From Desulfosudis oleivorans (GTDB taxonomy: Bacteria; Desulfobacterota; Desulfobacteria; Desulfobacterales; SURF-7), in assembly GCA_020723305.1 (NCBI GenBank), contig DYJC01000005.1, forward strand, positions 157,724 to 221,723: a stretch of 64,000 nucleotides of DNA. Direction: 5' to 3'. This document shows positions 16,919 to 24,481 of the stretch, piece by piece; positions within the stretch are counted from its first letter, which is position 1; each line of letters begins with the position of its first letter. The notes under the pieces are model-generated. The model ran no database searches, had not been told where the DNA came from, and saw only the letters and a program-made list of their open reading frames with translations. Both the position numbers and the translations under genes were made by a program.

Positions 16919-18037
16919 ATGCGTAAAGTAGTATTTATCGGATGGCGGGGTATGGTTGGTTCGGTTTTGATGGAAAGGATGCTGGCGGAAAAAGATTTTT
17001 CCGGTTTTGAACCTGTTTTTGCAACCACGTCCCAGATTGGGCAGGCCGGACCGGACATTGGAATAGCTACACCTCCTTTAAAGGATGCATTTGATCTTGA
17101 GATGTTGAAAACAATGGATATCATTGTTACCTGCCAGGGAAGCGATTATACCAAAAAGATATATCCCCTGCTTCGAAAATCAGGCTGGAAGGGATTCTGG
17201 CTGGATGCTGCATCCGCGCTCCGAATGGAAAACAGCAGTGTCATCATCCTTGACCCTGTTAATAGAATGGTGATCGATCAGGCGCTTGCCGAAGGGAAAA
17301 AGGATTTTATCGGGGGTAATTGCACGGTCAGCCTGATGCTGATGGGGGTAAGCGCCTTATTCCGAAAAGGATATATTGAATGGCTCACCTCCATGACCTA
17401 TCAGGCAGCATCCGGTGCTGGAGCCAAAAACATGCGCGAACTCGTATCCCAGATGGATAGGATCGGCAGGGCTTCGGAAGAATTTCTGAAAAATCCGGAA
17501 TCCGACATCGCCGATCTGGATCAAAGGGTTCTTGAAACCATGAATCATCACAACTTTCCGATACAGAATTTTGGCGCGCCTCTTGCCGGAAGCCTTATCC
17601 CTTGGATTGATTCACCAATGGAAAACGGCCAGACACGGGAAGAATGGAAAGGCGCTGCTGAAACCAATAAAATTCTTCAGACCAGAACCATGATTCCGGT
17701 TGACGGGATATGCGTTCGGATTGGCGCCATGCGCTGCCATTCTCAGGCGCTCACAATCAAACTGACCAAAGATATCCCTGTTGACGAAATTATAGGTCTG
17801 ATTTCCGAATCCAATGAATGGGTGAAAGTAATTCCCAACACAAAGGAAGATACCCTGAAATATCTGTCTCCAGCCAATGTTACCGGCACCCTGGGTATAC
17901 CGGTAGGCAGGATTCGCAAACTGAACCTGGGCAAAGAATATCTGACGCTTTTTACGGTAGGAGATCAATTGCTATGGGGTGCGGCAGAACCTATCCGCCG
18001 TATGCTTGCCATATTACTGGAACACCTTTCATCCTAG
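16919..18037 (+). CDS. asd: Aspartate-semialdehyde dehydrogenase
   Basis: 372 residues, the length of the gammaproteobacterial-type enzyme. The N-terminal Rossmann motif is GWRGMVGS and the catalytic cysteine is C135 in GGNCTVSL, the same position as in E. coli Asd. The enzyme reduces aspartyl phosphate to aspartate semialdehyde with NADPH, feeding lysine, diaminopimelate, methionine and threonine synthesis. An AGGAAAGG ribosome site lies just before the ATG. A histidine kinase gene begins one base after its stop, so the two may share a transcript although their roles are unrelated. Confidence 0.96.
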   Translation: MRKVVFIGWRGMVGSVLMERMLAEKDFSGFEPVFATTSQIGQAGPDIGIATPPLKDAFDLEMLKTMDIIVTCQGSDYTKKIYPLLRKSGWKGFWLDAASALRMENSSVIILDPVNRMVIDQALAEGKKDFIGGNCTVSLMLMGVSALFRKGYIEWLTSMTYQAASGAGAKNMRELVSQMDRIGRASEEFLKNPESDIADLDQRVLETMNHHNFPIQNFGAPLAGSLIPWIDSPMENGQTREEWKGAAETNKILQTRTMIPVDGICVRIGAMRCHSQALTIKLTKDIPVDEIIGLISESNEWVKVIPNTKEDTLKYLSPANVTGTLGIPVGRIRKLNLGKEYLTLFTVGDQLLWGAAEPIRRMLAILLEHLSS

Positions 18038-18038
18038 T

Positions 18039-20960
18039 ATGAAACAACTTGATGATTTCAACCGTGAAAAAATGATTGAGCCATCTGACAAGAATGGAGC
18101 TGATCCAATCAAGGATCGCCTCAAGGAGAAAAACCGTTCAGAAAACGCCCTTCTTGAGCAATACATCCAACTGAAGCAGAAAAATGAATCGCTCGAAAAA
18201 CAAATCCTTGATTTGAACCAATCTCAAAAAGTCAATCAAGTCCTTTTCCGGATAACCAATGCCCTCAACACTGCATTTGACTTAAACCAGCTCTATGGTC
18301 TGATTCATCAGGCCCTGAGCAAAAACGTCAATGTCCCCTGTTTCTATATTGCCCTCAACGATAAGGATCGAAACTCGGTTGATTTCCCATACTATTCCAC
18401 AATCCAGCAAGATGATGATGAAAAGACTGCCGATTTGGAGCAAAATGAATTTCTCATCAAAAATATTGTCAAAACCGGCAGATCTCTCATGCTTACCCGA
18501 AAAGACTTTTTGCAAAAGTGCCTGCATGAAGGACAGCATCTCTCTTTTCGTCCTCCTGAAATCTGGATCGGAATTCCCCTAAAGATTCGCAATGAGGTTA
18601 TTGGTGTGATGGCTGCACTAAGCTACACAGACCCGAATCAATATGACAAAACAGATATCAATCTCCTCCACGCGGTTTCCCACCATGTTGCAATCGCTAT
18701 TGAACGTAAAAAAACGGAAGATTCCCTGAGGGAAAGCGAAGAGCGGCTCACCATGGCTCTTGCGGCAAACAGTGAGGGTATCTGGGACTGGAACATCGAT
18801 ACGGATGAGATTTACATTGACCCCCGCATGTTCCAGGTTCTGGGCTATCCGTCTGATGCATTCCCGAATACATTTGAACAATGGGAACAAAAATTTCACC
18901 CGGAAGATACACGCATCATGAGAACCCGGCTGCTTGACCACATGAAAGGGAAAACCCATACATTTGAATCTGAACTCCGTGTGAAAACACACAATGATTC
19001 ATGGATCTGGATTTTATGCCGGGGAAAGGTGGTCAAAACAAACCGGAACCATCGTGCGGCTCGAATGATCGGAACCTTTACGGATATTACCGCTCAAAAA
19101 AAAGCGCTTACCGCACTGGAAGAAAGCGAAGAGCGATTTCGAACGCTGCAGGAAGCATCCTTTGGAGGAATCGGCATACATGAAAAAGGTGTCGTTCTGG
19201 ATGCAAATCAAGGACTCGCAAGACTGACAGGGTACGCTCATAATGAACTGATCGGCATGAACGGCCTGCTGCTCATCGATGAATCAACCCGGAATATGGT
19301 AATGGAAAAAATAGTATCCGGATATGAAAAACCATATGATGCAGTAGGAATCCGAAAAGATGGATCCACCTATCCCCTGGAGATACAGGGAAAGGGGATT
19401 CCATATCATGGCCGCTCAGTCAGGGTAACTGAATTCCGTGATATCACGGAACGAAAAAAGGCAGAGGAAGCATTGCGGGAAAGTGAAGAAAGATATCGAG
19501 TTCTATCCGATGTTACCCTTGAAGGGATTATTTTCCATGAAAATGCGATCGCCATTGATATCAATAACTCTTTTGCAAAAATGTTTGGTTATGAACATCA
19601 TGAGATCATCGGTAAAAATTATGTGGAGTTGCTGGTTTCACCGGAGTTCCGGGAAACCGTATATCAAAATATTGCTTCCCGCGCGGAATTGCCTTTTGAA
19701 ATTACAATGATCCAAAAAAATGGTTCTGTTTTTCCGGTGGAGATTGAGGCCAGAAATGTGGAATACAAAAACCGATCCATACGGGCCGCATCCATCAGGG
19801 ATATCTCCGAAAGGAAACGCACGGAAGACCGTCTTATCCAGCTCCAAAAAATGGAAGCCATCGGAACACTTGCCGGAGGGATAGCTCATGATTTTAACAA
19901 TCTGTTAGGTGGAATACTTGGCAATGCCGCGCTGATGAAAATGGTTCTGCCTATGGACAGCCCCGCCCATAAAAAAGCACTGACCATTGAAAAAATCGTT
20001 CACCGCGGAGCAAATCTTGCCAGACAGCTTCTGGGGTTTGCCAGAGGCGGAAAGTATCAGGTTGTTCCGATTCAACTGAACAAATTGATACAGGATACCC
20101 TGGAGATGTTTGGCCGGACTTGTAAAAATATCCAAATCCATACCAACCTTCAAAAAGAATTATGGACTATCGAAGGAGACCGGACACAACTGGAGCAGGT
20201 GGTTCTGAATCTGCTTATCAATTCCAATGACGCCATGCCGGAAGGGGGAGATATTTTTATTGATACCCGAAACACCCATGTTTCTGAAATCGAAGCAAAG
20301 AAACATCTGGGAGTCCCTGGCGACTTTGTCTCCATAACCGTTCATGATACCGGCTTTGGAATGGACAAGGAAACAAAATCCAAAATTTTTGATCCATTTT
20401 TTACAACCAAGGAACAGGGCAAGGGAACCGGACTTGGACTTTCATCCGCCTATGGCATTATTAAAAATCATAACGGACAGATCGATGTTTACAGTGAGCC
20501 CAACAAAGGTACGATCTTCAAAATCTTCCTACCTGCATCCTCAAAAAAAATGGATCAAACGGAAAAAACCGATTATCAACTGAAAAAAGGAAATGAAACC
20601 ATACTTCTCATTGATGATGAGTATGATTTCCGGGATACAGGGGAGGAGATGCTGAGAATCATGGGATATGAAGTGATCACAGCCAAAAACGGAAGACACG
20701 CTACAGAAATTTTTTCCACCATGCCGGATACAATCGATCTGATTATTCTTGACATGATCATGCCGGTCATGGGAGGAGGAGATGCATACAATGAACTGAA
20801 AAAGATCAGGCCGAATGTAAAGATTATCCTTTCCAGCGGATATACCACAGACAATGAGGCTGCTGAAATACTATCCAGGGGCTGCAATAATTTCATTCAA
20901 AAACCATTTGACATCATAGAGCTTTCCATAAAAGTGAGAGAAACTCTCGATTCCAACTGA
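18039..20960 (+). CDS. Hybrid histidine kinase: GAF, three PAS, kinase, receiver
   Basis: 973 residues from the ATG that follows the asd stop by one base (a longer frame runs back into asd and is not needed). Order: coiled coil (about 20-60), GAF (about 60-215), three PAS domains (about 230-600), HisKA with H617 (GGIAHDFNN), HATPase with GTGLGLSS near 795, and a C-terminal receiver with D905 (IILDMIMP). There is no signal peptide or membrane helix, so it senses in the cytoplasm. No partner regulator is adjacent. A good ribosome site is lacking, which fits coupling to asd translation. Confidence 0.92.
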   Translation: MKQLDDFNREKMIEPSDKNGADPIKDRLKEKNRSENALLEQYIQLKQKNESLEKQILDLNQSQKVNQVLFRITNALNTAFDLNQLYGLIHQALSKNVNVPCFYIALNDKDRNSVDFPYYSTIQQDDDEKTADLEQNEFLIKNIVKTGRSLMLTRKDFLQKCLHEGQHLSFRPPEIWIGIPLKIRNEVIGVMAALSYTDPNQYDKTDINLLHAVSHHVAIAIERKKTEDSLRESEERLTMALAANSEGIWDWNIDTDEIYIDPRMFQVLGYPSDAFPNTFEQWEQKFHPEDTRIMRTRLLDHMKGKTHTFESELRVKTHNDSWIWILCRGKVVKTNRNHRAARMIGTFTDITAQKKALTALEESEERFRTLQEASFGGIGIHEKGVVLDANQGLARLTGYAHNELIGMNGLLLIDESTRNMVMEKIVSGYEKPYDAVGIRKDGSTYPLEIQGKGIPYHGRSVRVTEFRDITERKKAEEALRESEERYRVLSDVTLEGIIFHENAIAIDINNSFAKMFGYEHHEIIGKNYVELLVSPEFRETVYQNIASRAELPFEITMIQKNGSVFPVEIEARNVEYKNRSIRAASIRDISERKRTEDRLIQLQKMEAIGTLAGGIAHDFNNLLGGILGNAALMKMVLPMDSPAHKKALTIEKIVHRGANLARQLLGFARGGKYQVVPIQLNKLIQDTLEMFGRTCKNIQIHTNLQKELWTIEGDRTQLEQVVLNLLINSNDAMPEGGDIFIDTRNTHVSEIEAKKHLGVPGDFVSITVHDTGFGMDKETKSKIFDPFFTTKEQGKGTGLGLSSAYGIIKNHNGQIDVYSEPNKGTIFKIFLPASSKKMDQTEKTDYQLKKGNETILLIDDEYDFRDTGEEMLRIMGYEVITAKNGRHATEIFSTMPDTIDLIILDMIMPVMGGGDAYNELKKIRPNVKIILSSGYTTDNEAAEILSRGCNNFIQKPFDIIELSIKVRETLDSN

Positions 20961-21013
20961 AAGACACCATGGTATTGAAAAAAAACCATTTGACAAAATC
21001 TACCGGAGATAAA

Positions 21014-22018
21014 ATGAATTACCTTTTCCCATCAAAACGAACTTTTACGATTGTTCTTCTGTTGCTCATCCTTTCCTTATCCGGATGTGCTACACCGAAA
21101 ATCAATCTTTTTTCATTCGGAACCGAACCGCTCCAGGAATTCACACTCGAGGGGGATGAAGATGGAAAAATCCTGATTATCCAAGTAAAGGGCATTATCT
21201 GGGATGAACAAAAAGAAGGTTTTCTTCTCTCCGGCCCCAGCATGCTCCAGGAAATCGTATCCCAGCTCCGGAAAGCTGAAAAGGACTCGGATATAAAGGC
21301 AGTGATTTTAAAAGTTGACTCCCCGGGCGGAACTGTCACGGCCAGCGATATTATTTATAATGAAATTTTACGGTTTAAAGAAAAAACAGGAACAAAGGTT
21401 GTTGCGGTGATGATGGACCTTGCCGCATCCGGAGGTTACTACATTTCGCTTCCTGCAGATTATATTGTTGCCCATCCAACCACCGTTACCGGTTCCGTAG
21501 GCGTTCTTTTCCCCCGTTGGCAGGCATTTGGATTGATGGAAAAAATCGGTGTCCGAAGAGATGTGAGCAAATCCGGAAAGCACAAGGATATGGGGTCACC
21601 CTTCCGGGAGCCGACCCAGGAAGAAATCGATATGTTTCAAGGGTTGATAGACGGTCTCAACAGCCGTTTCATTTCCCTGGTTAAAAAACATCGCAACCTG
21701 AAACCCGAAGCCCTTGAACTGGTATCCACTGCTCGTATCTTTCTGGCCAAGGAAGCTTTTGATATCGGACTGGTCGATGAAGTCGGCTATCTGGACGATG
21801 CGATTGACCGCACGAAAAAAATGACAAACCTTCCGAAAAATGCAAAAATCATAACCTATAGACGAGTCGAACAACCAGATGACAATATGTACAACACCTC
21901 CACGACGCAACTGGGCACAAAACCGATCTCATTGATCAATCTTGGGATTCCCCAGGAAATGATTCCCCGTCTGCAAAATCGATTCTGCTATATCTGGGAG
22001 CCTGGAATTGAAAAATAG
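21014..22018 (+). CDS. sppA: Signal peptide peptidase SppA, lipoprotein form
   Basis: 334 residues from the ATG at 21014, preceded by GGAG at a good distance; an upstream start at 20969 has no such site. A signal sequence ends in LSGC, a clear lipobox. The peptidase core has S139 in AASGGYYIS and K191 in GKHKDMG, 52 residues apart like the Ser147-Lys199 pair of B. subtilis SppA. The family degrades remnant signal peptides in the membrane. It follows the histidine kinase by about 50 bases and converges on the DUF3786 gene. Confidence 0.93.
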   Translation: MNYLFPSKRTFTIVLLLLILSLSGCATPKINLFSFGTEPLQEFTLEGDEDGKILIIQVKGIIWDEQKEGFLLSGPSMLQEIVSQLRKAEKDSDIKAVILKVDSPGGTVTASDIIYNEILRFKEKTGTKVVAVMMDLAASGGYYISLPADYIVAHPTTVTGSVGVLFPRWQAFGLMEKIGVRRDVSKSGKHKDMGSPFREPTQEEIDMFQGLIDGLNSRFISLVKKHRNLKPEALELVSTARIFLAKEAFDIGLVDEVGYLDDAIDRTKKMTNLPKNAKIITYRRVEQPDDNMYNTSTTQLGTKPISLINLGIPQEMIPRLQNRFCYIWEPGIEK

Positions 22019-22029
22019 AAAGGAACTTC

Positions 22030-22692
22030 CTATTGGTTCTTGATTTCAAATGGCGGGGATGGGTTGAATAGTATTCTTGTAACACAACCGACCAGTGCCC
22101 AAATAAAATCAGCAGCAAAGTGATCTTCAATGGAACGGTCAAAAAGAACGGAAAGCCTTGGTTTGAACTCCTCATCCCCCTCCCACAACAGATAGTACAA
22201 TAAAACCTTTGGAAAAGGAGAAAATACAACCCCTGCATCCGCTGTACTGGGTATGAAGCGTCCGCCCAACTGACCGGCAACCTTCCGGAAGCCGGCTGCG
22301 TCATTTCCATATCTCGCTAAGAAAGATCCTGTTTCCAGTTCATGAGGGCCCTTGAAAAAATGAGCGGACTTTAAATCTTTTATACCGACTCTTTCATGCC
22401 GCAAAGGCGCTGATGTGATTTGTGTCAGATAAACAACGGTGATCAGCTCTAACAATGGATCACGAACAAATATACTTTTCTCGCGGGTCATTCTCCGGAT
22501 TGACCTATTTTGTGGGTGTATGAAAAAATCCCTGTCCAGCACCCGTAATCGTATATCACCCGTAGTTTCAAGCTGGGCCAATGCCAGATTGCAGATTTCA
22601 ACCGGATCTCTTTTCAGCAGGTTATCCCAGTGCTCTGAAGGAACAGCAATCCTGTTTTCGGCACTCGATATTTTTGGAATTGCTTTTTTCAA
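22030..22692 (-). CDS. DUF3786 domain protein
   Basis: 220 residues. The segments VVYLTQITSAP, FKGPHELETGSF and the WEGDEEFKP-LSVLFDRS stretch near 170-190 are the hallmark of DUF3786, a family found mainly in anaerobes such as sulfate reducers and clostridia. The role is not established; cysteines and known cofactor motifs are absent here. Its start overlaps the upstream small gene by ATGA, so both are made together. The pair is transcribed away from the S24 repressor gene and shares its control region. Confidence 0.82.
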   Translation of the reverse strand: MKKAIPKISSAENRIAVPSEHWDNLLKRDPVEICNLALAQLETTGDIRLRVLDRDFFIHPQNRSIRRMTREKSIFVRDPLLELITVVYLTQITSAPLRHERVGIKDLKSAHFFKGPHELETGSFLARYGNDAAGFRKVAGQLGGRFIPSTADAGVVFSPFPKVLLYYLLWEGDEEFKPRLSVLFDRSIEDHFAADFIWALVGCVTRILFNPSPPFEIKNQ

Positions 22693-23015
22693 GACAGCTG
22701 AGCCATTTTGAGCGTTATGTGCTCATTGTCGTCCCAAGGCCAGAATTTTGCAATAATGGAATAGTTCCCAAATGACCGCTCATACAGTGTCTGATTCAAC
22801 CGTATCCCACCCGAAGCCCTTGTCAGAATCAAATCATCCTCGCTGGGTTTTACTCCTTTGGGTTTTCTTGGCAGGCCGAGAATCGATGTCAGAATTTTTT
22901 CCCAGCTCTGGATTTCAGAACTCAGGATAACTACCTCATAATAATCATTCTGGTTACACCGCATCTCGTGAATGGTTAACCCATGACTTCGATTGACTAT
23001 TTCATTTAACATCAT
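22689..23015 (-). CDS. Small protein coupled to the DUF3786 gene, unknown function
   Basis: 108 residues from the ATG at 23015, preceded by AAAGGAAAG; the longer frame from 23051 would use TTG and has no ribosome site. Soluble, with no motif that I recognise; it contains the conserved-looking segment LGLPRKPKGVKPSEDDLILT. The coupling to DUF3786 by a 4-base overlap suggests a shared role. It reads divergently from the S24 repressor with about 240 bases between starts. Confidence 0.7.
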   Translation of the reverse strand: MMLNEIVNRSHGLTIHEMRCNQNDYYEVVILSSEIQSWEKILTSILGLPRKPKGVKPSEDDLILTRASGGIRLNQTLYERSFGNYSIIAKFWPWDDNEHITLKMAQLS

Positions 23016-23163
23016 GATATACTTTCCTTTTATTTCAGAATTCGCCTGCAATATCTGTGATCATAGCAAGAAATTCAGGACAATACTACCAAAGATGCAC
23101 AAACGATGAAAAATAGTTTTCCAAAGCGTATCCATTCTTTTTTCAATTTTTTTAAAAAAATTG

Positions 23164-23202
23164 TTGCTTTTTATTTTTTGTTTGTTTATATAATGAAACA
23201 AA
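23164..23202 (+). promoter_or_regulatory. Predicted repressor promoter with an overlapping operator
   Basis: A perfect dyad TTTGTTT-N8-AAACAAA (23181-23202) encloses a consensus -10 TATAAT (23189-23194). A weak -35 TTGCTT lies at 23164-23169 with a long, 19-base spacer. Binding at the dyad would block the promoter, as in autoregulated CI/LexA-type repressors. It also lies upstream of the divergent DUF3786 pair. Confidence 0.6.
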
Positions 23203-23253
23203 TAGAATTCAATTGATCGTAACCCTAATAACATCCGGATTAAGGTATTCACA

Positions 23254-23907
23254 ATGCCGACATCAAAATTTGATTCTTTTCTCCACAGGGTCTATTCCGC
23301 AACTGGAATCAACTCCCAAAATGAGTTGGCATCTGCATTAAATATCAACCGGTCTGCCATTACGCAGGCTAAAAAAAAGAATGACTTTCCGGCAAAGTGG
23401 CTGCTGGACTTATATCGGTTATTCGGACTCAATCCAGACTGGATTGAAACCGGTAACGGCCCCACCTATTTAAAACCATCCGATTCCCATGGCTTTGAAT
23501 TCAAAGGCATTCCCAAAGTAAAAGCCAGGCTTTGTGCCGGAGGTGGCTCCTTTGAGGTTGGTTCTGAAATTGAAGGATACTATTCCTTTCGAACCGAGTG
23601 GCTTCTTCAGAAAGGCAATTCGGACAATATGGTACTGATGGATATTTTTGGAAACAGCATGACACCGGAACTGAAAGATGGAGACACGGTACTGGTTGAC
23701 GAATCCCAAAAAGCTGTTCTGGCTGGAGCATTGTATGCCATTGGAATCGATGATACCATTATGGTGAAACGGGTTGAAAAACATCCGAACAAGCTGGTGC
23801 TGATCAGTGATAACAAGGATTATTCTCCGATTTTTCTGCGTAATGAAGAGATGGATACGATTCGTATTATTGGAAAGGTCATCTGGGTATGCAGAGAATT
23901 TCGATAA
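23254..23907 (+). CDS. CI/LexA-like repressor with S24 self-cleavage domain
   Basis: 217 residues. Residues 5-68 form a CI-type helix-turn-helix (recognition helix near INRSAITQAKKK). The C-terminal S24 domain has the nucleophile S135 in GNSMTPE and K172 in IMVKRVE, with a likely Ala95-Gly96 cleavage bond (CAGGG). Such repressors fall apart after RecA-stimulated self-cleavage or respond to other stress. No integrase, Cro or structural phage gene is nearby, so it looks like a stand-alone stress switch rather than a prophage repressor. Its own promoter carries an operator, and the same operator layout precedes the next small gene. Confidence 0.9.
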   Translation: MPTSKFDSFLHRVYSATGINSQNELASALNINRSAITQAKKKNDFPAKWLLDLYRLFGLNPDWIETGNGPTYLKPSDSHGFEFKGIPKVKARLCAGGGSFEVGSEIEGYYSFRTEWLLQKGNSDNMVLMDIFGNSMTPELKDGDTVLVDESQKAVLAGALYAIGIDDTIMVKRVEKHPNKLVLISDNKDYSPIFLRNEEMDTIRIIGKVIWVCREFR

Positions 23908-23992
23908 AAAAATCATACAATGGCGCCTGCATGTTTTTTTTATTTTCGCAGTGTTTATTTAAATATATTATTTATTATATTGATAAACAAAC

Positions 23993-24012
23993 TTGTTTTT
24001 CTCTTGAAACAA
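23993..24012 (+). promoter_or_regulatory. Second predicted operator of the S24 repressor
   Basis: TTGTTT-N8-AAACAA at 23993-24012 has the same arms, the same 8-base gap and the same TG before the right arm as the core of the site at 23181-23202. A third half site AAACAAA lies at 23985-23991. A possible -10 TATATT at 23976-23981 sits just upstream, so a bound dimer would cover the early transcribed region of the 57-codon gene that starts at 24041. Confidence 0.5.
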
Positions 24013-24040
24013 CCCTTGCTTTCAACAGGAGATCAAAAAA

Positions 24041-24214
24041 ATGACCAAGCACATCTTTGTTCAAAACCACCACGAATATTTTGAATATCATGGGAACACG
24101 ATGGTTGTAAGGATCAAAAAAGGAACTGGAAACACCATAAGCCGCGATTGGATAATGTTTGATTCAGTGGAAGAAGCTCAGGACTTTTTTAATGACAATA
24201 TCGAAGGTCCATAA
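24041..24214 (+). CDS. 57-residue protein, likely target of the S24 repressor
   Basis: ATG preceded by AGGAGATC, an excellent ribosome site 7 bases away. The product starts MTKHIFVQNHHEYF and ends FFNDNIEGP. It is soluble, acidic at its C-terminus (EEAQDFFNDN) and rich in His and aromatics at its N-terminus. No family is recognised. Clear ribosome site, protein-like composition and an operator upstream argue that it is real. Expression would rise when the repressor is inactivated, which suggests a stress-response or toxin-like role, though that is inference only. Confidence 0.65.
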   Translation: MTKHIFVQNHHEYFEYHGNTMVVRIKKGTGNTISRDWIMFDSVEEAQDFFNDNIEGP

Positions 24215-24240
24215 AATTCTGCTCAGCCATCATTGGGCAA

Positions 24241-24291
24241 GCTACTCTGTTTAGATAAAAACGGAAACCCCCTGTTTTTTGACAGAGCAGC
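24241..24291 (+). other. Long nested stem-loop between two small genes
   Basis: GCTACTCTGT (24241-24250) pairs with ACAGAGCAGC (24282-24291) with one mismatch in ten; inside it AAAAAC (24257-24262) pairs with GTTTTT (24274-24279). The structure lies between the stop of the 57-codon gene and the ribosome site of the 31-codon gene. It may be an attenuator or processing site; the T-run inside the stem is not positioned as in a standard terminator. Confidence 0.45.
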
Positions 24292-24317
24292 ACGAAAAAA
24301 GCATGCGGAGGGAGAAA

Positions 24318-24413
24318 ATGATACAAACAATAATTGATTATTTATTGGAATGTATGTTCATGTTCGTCATTCTCAGTGTTTCGGTACTGGGAACACTGGT
24401 TGTGGGATTGTAA
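24318..24413 (+). CDS. 31-residue single-span membrane peptide
   Basis: ATG preceded by GCGGAGGGAG, one of the strongest ribosome sites in the window. The product MIQTIIDYLLECMFMF continues into VILSVSVLGTLVVGL and stops: one hydrophobic helix nearly the whole length of the peptide, with a single Cys. The size and hydrophobicity resemble type I toxin peptides or small regulatory membrane proteins, but no such family is recognised and no antitoxin RNA is evident. Likely cotranscribed with the 57-codon gene unless the stem-loop between them stops transcription. Confidence 0.55.
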   Translation: MIQTIIDYLLECMFMFVILSVSVLGTLVVGL

Positions 24414-24481
24414 GTCTTACCATTTGGAAAGAACGAATCATTCCGATTTTAACGTTATTCTCAAATTGTGATCCACTCTTG

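Noticed and set aside
23061..23252. A 63-codon leftward frame in the repressor control region
   Set aside because: It would cover the operator and promoter; no ribosome site.
23254..24413. Prophage remnant around the S24 repressor
   Set aside because: No integrase, Cro, excisionase, structural gene or attachment repeat nearby; the neighbours are ordinary chromosomal genes.
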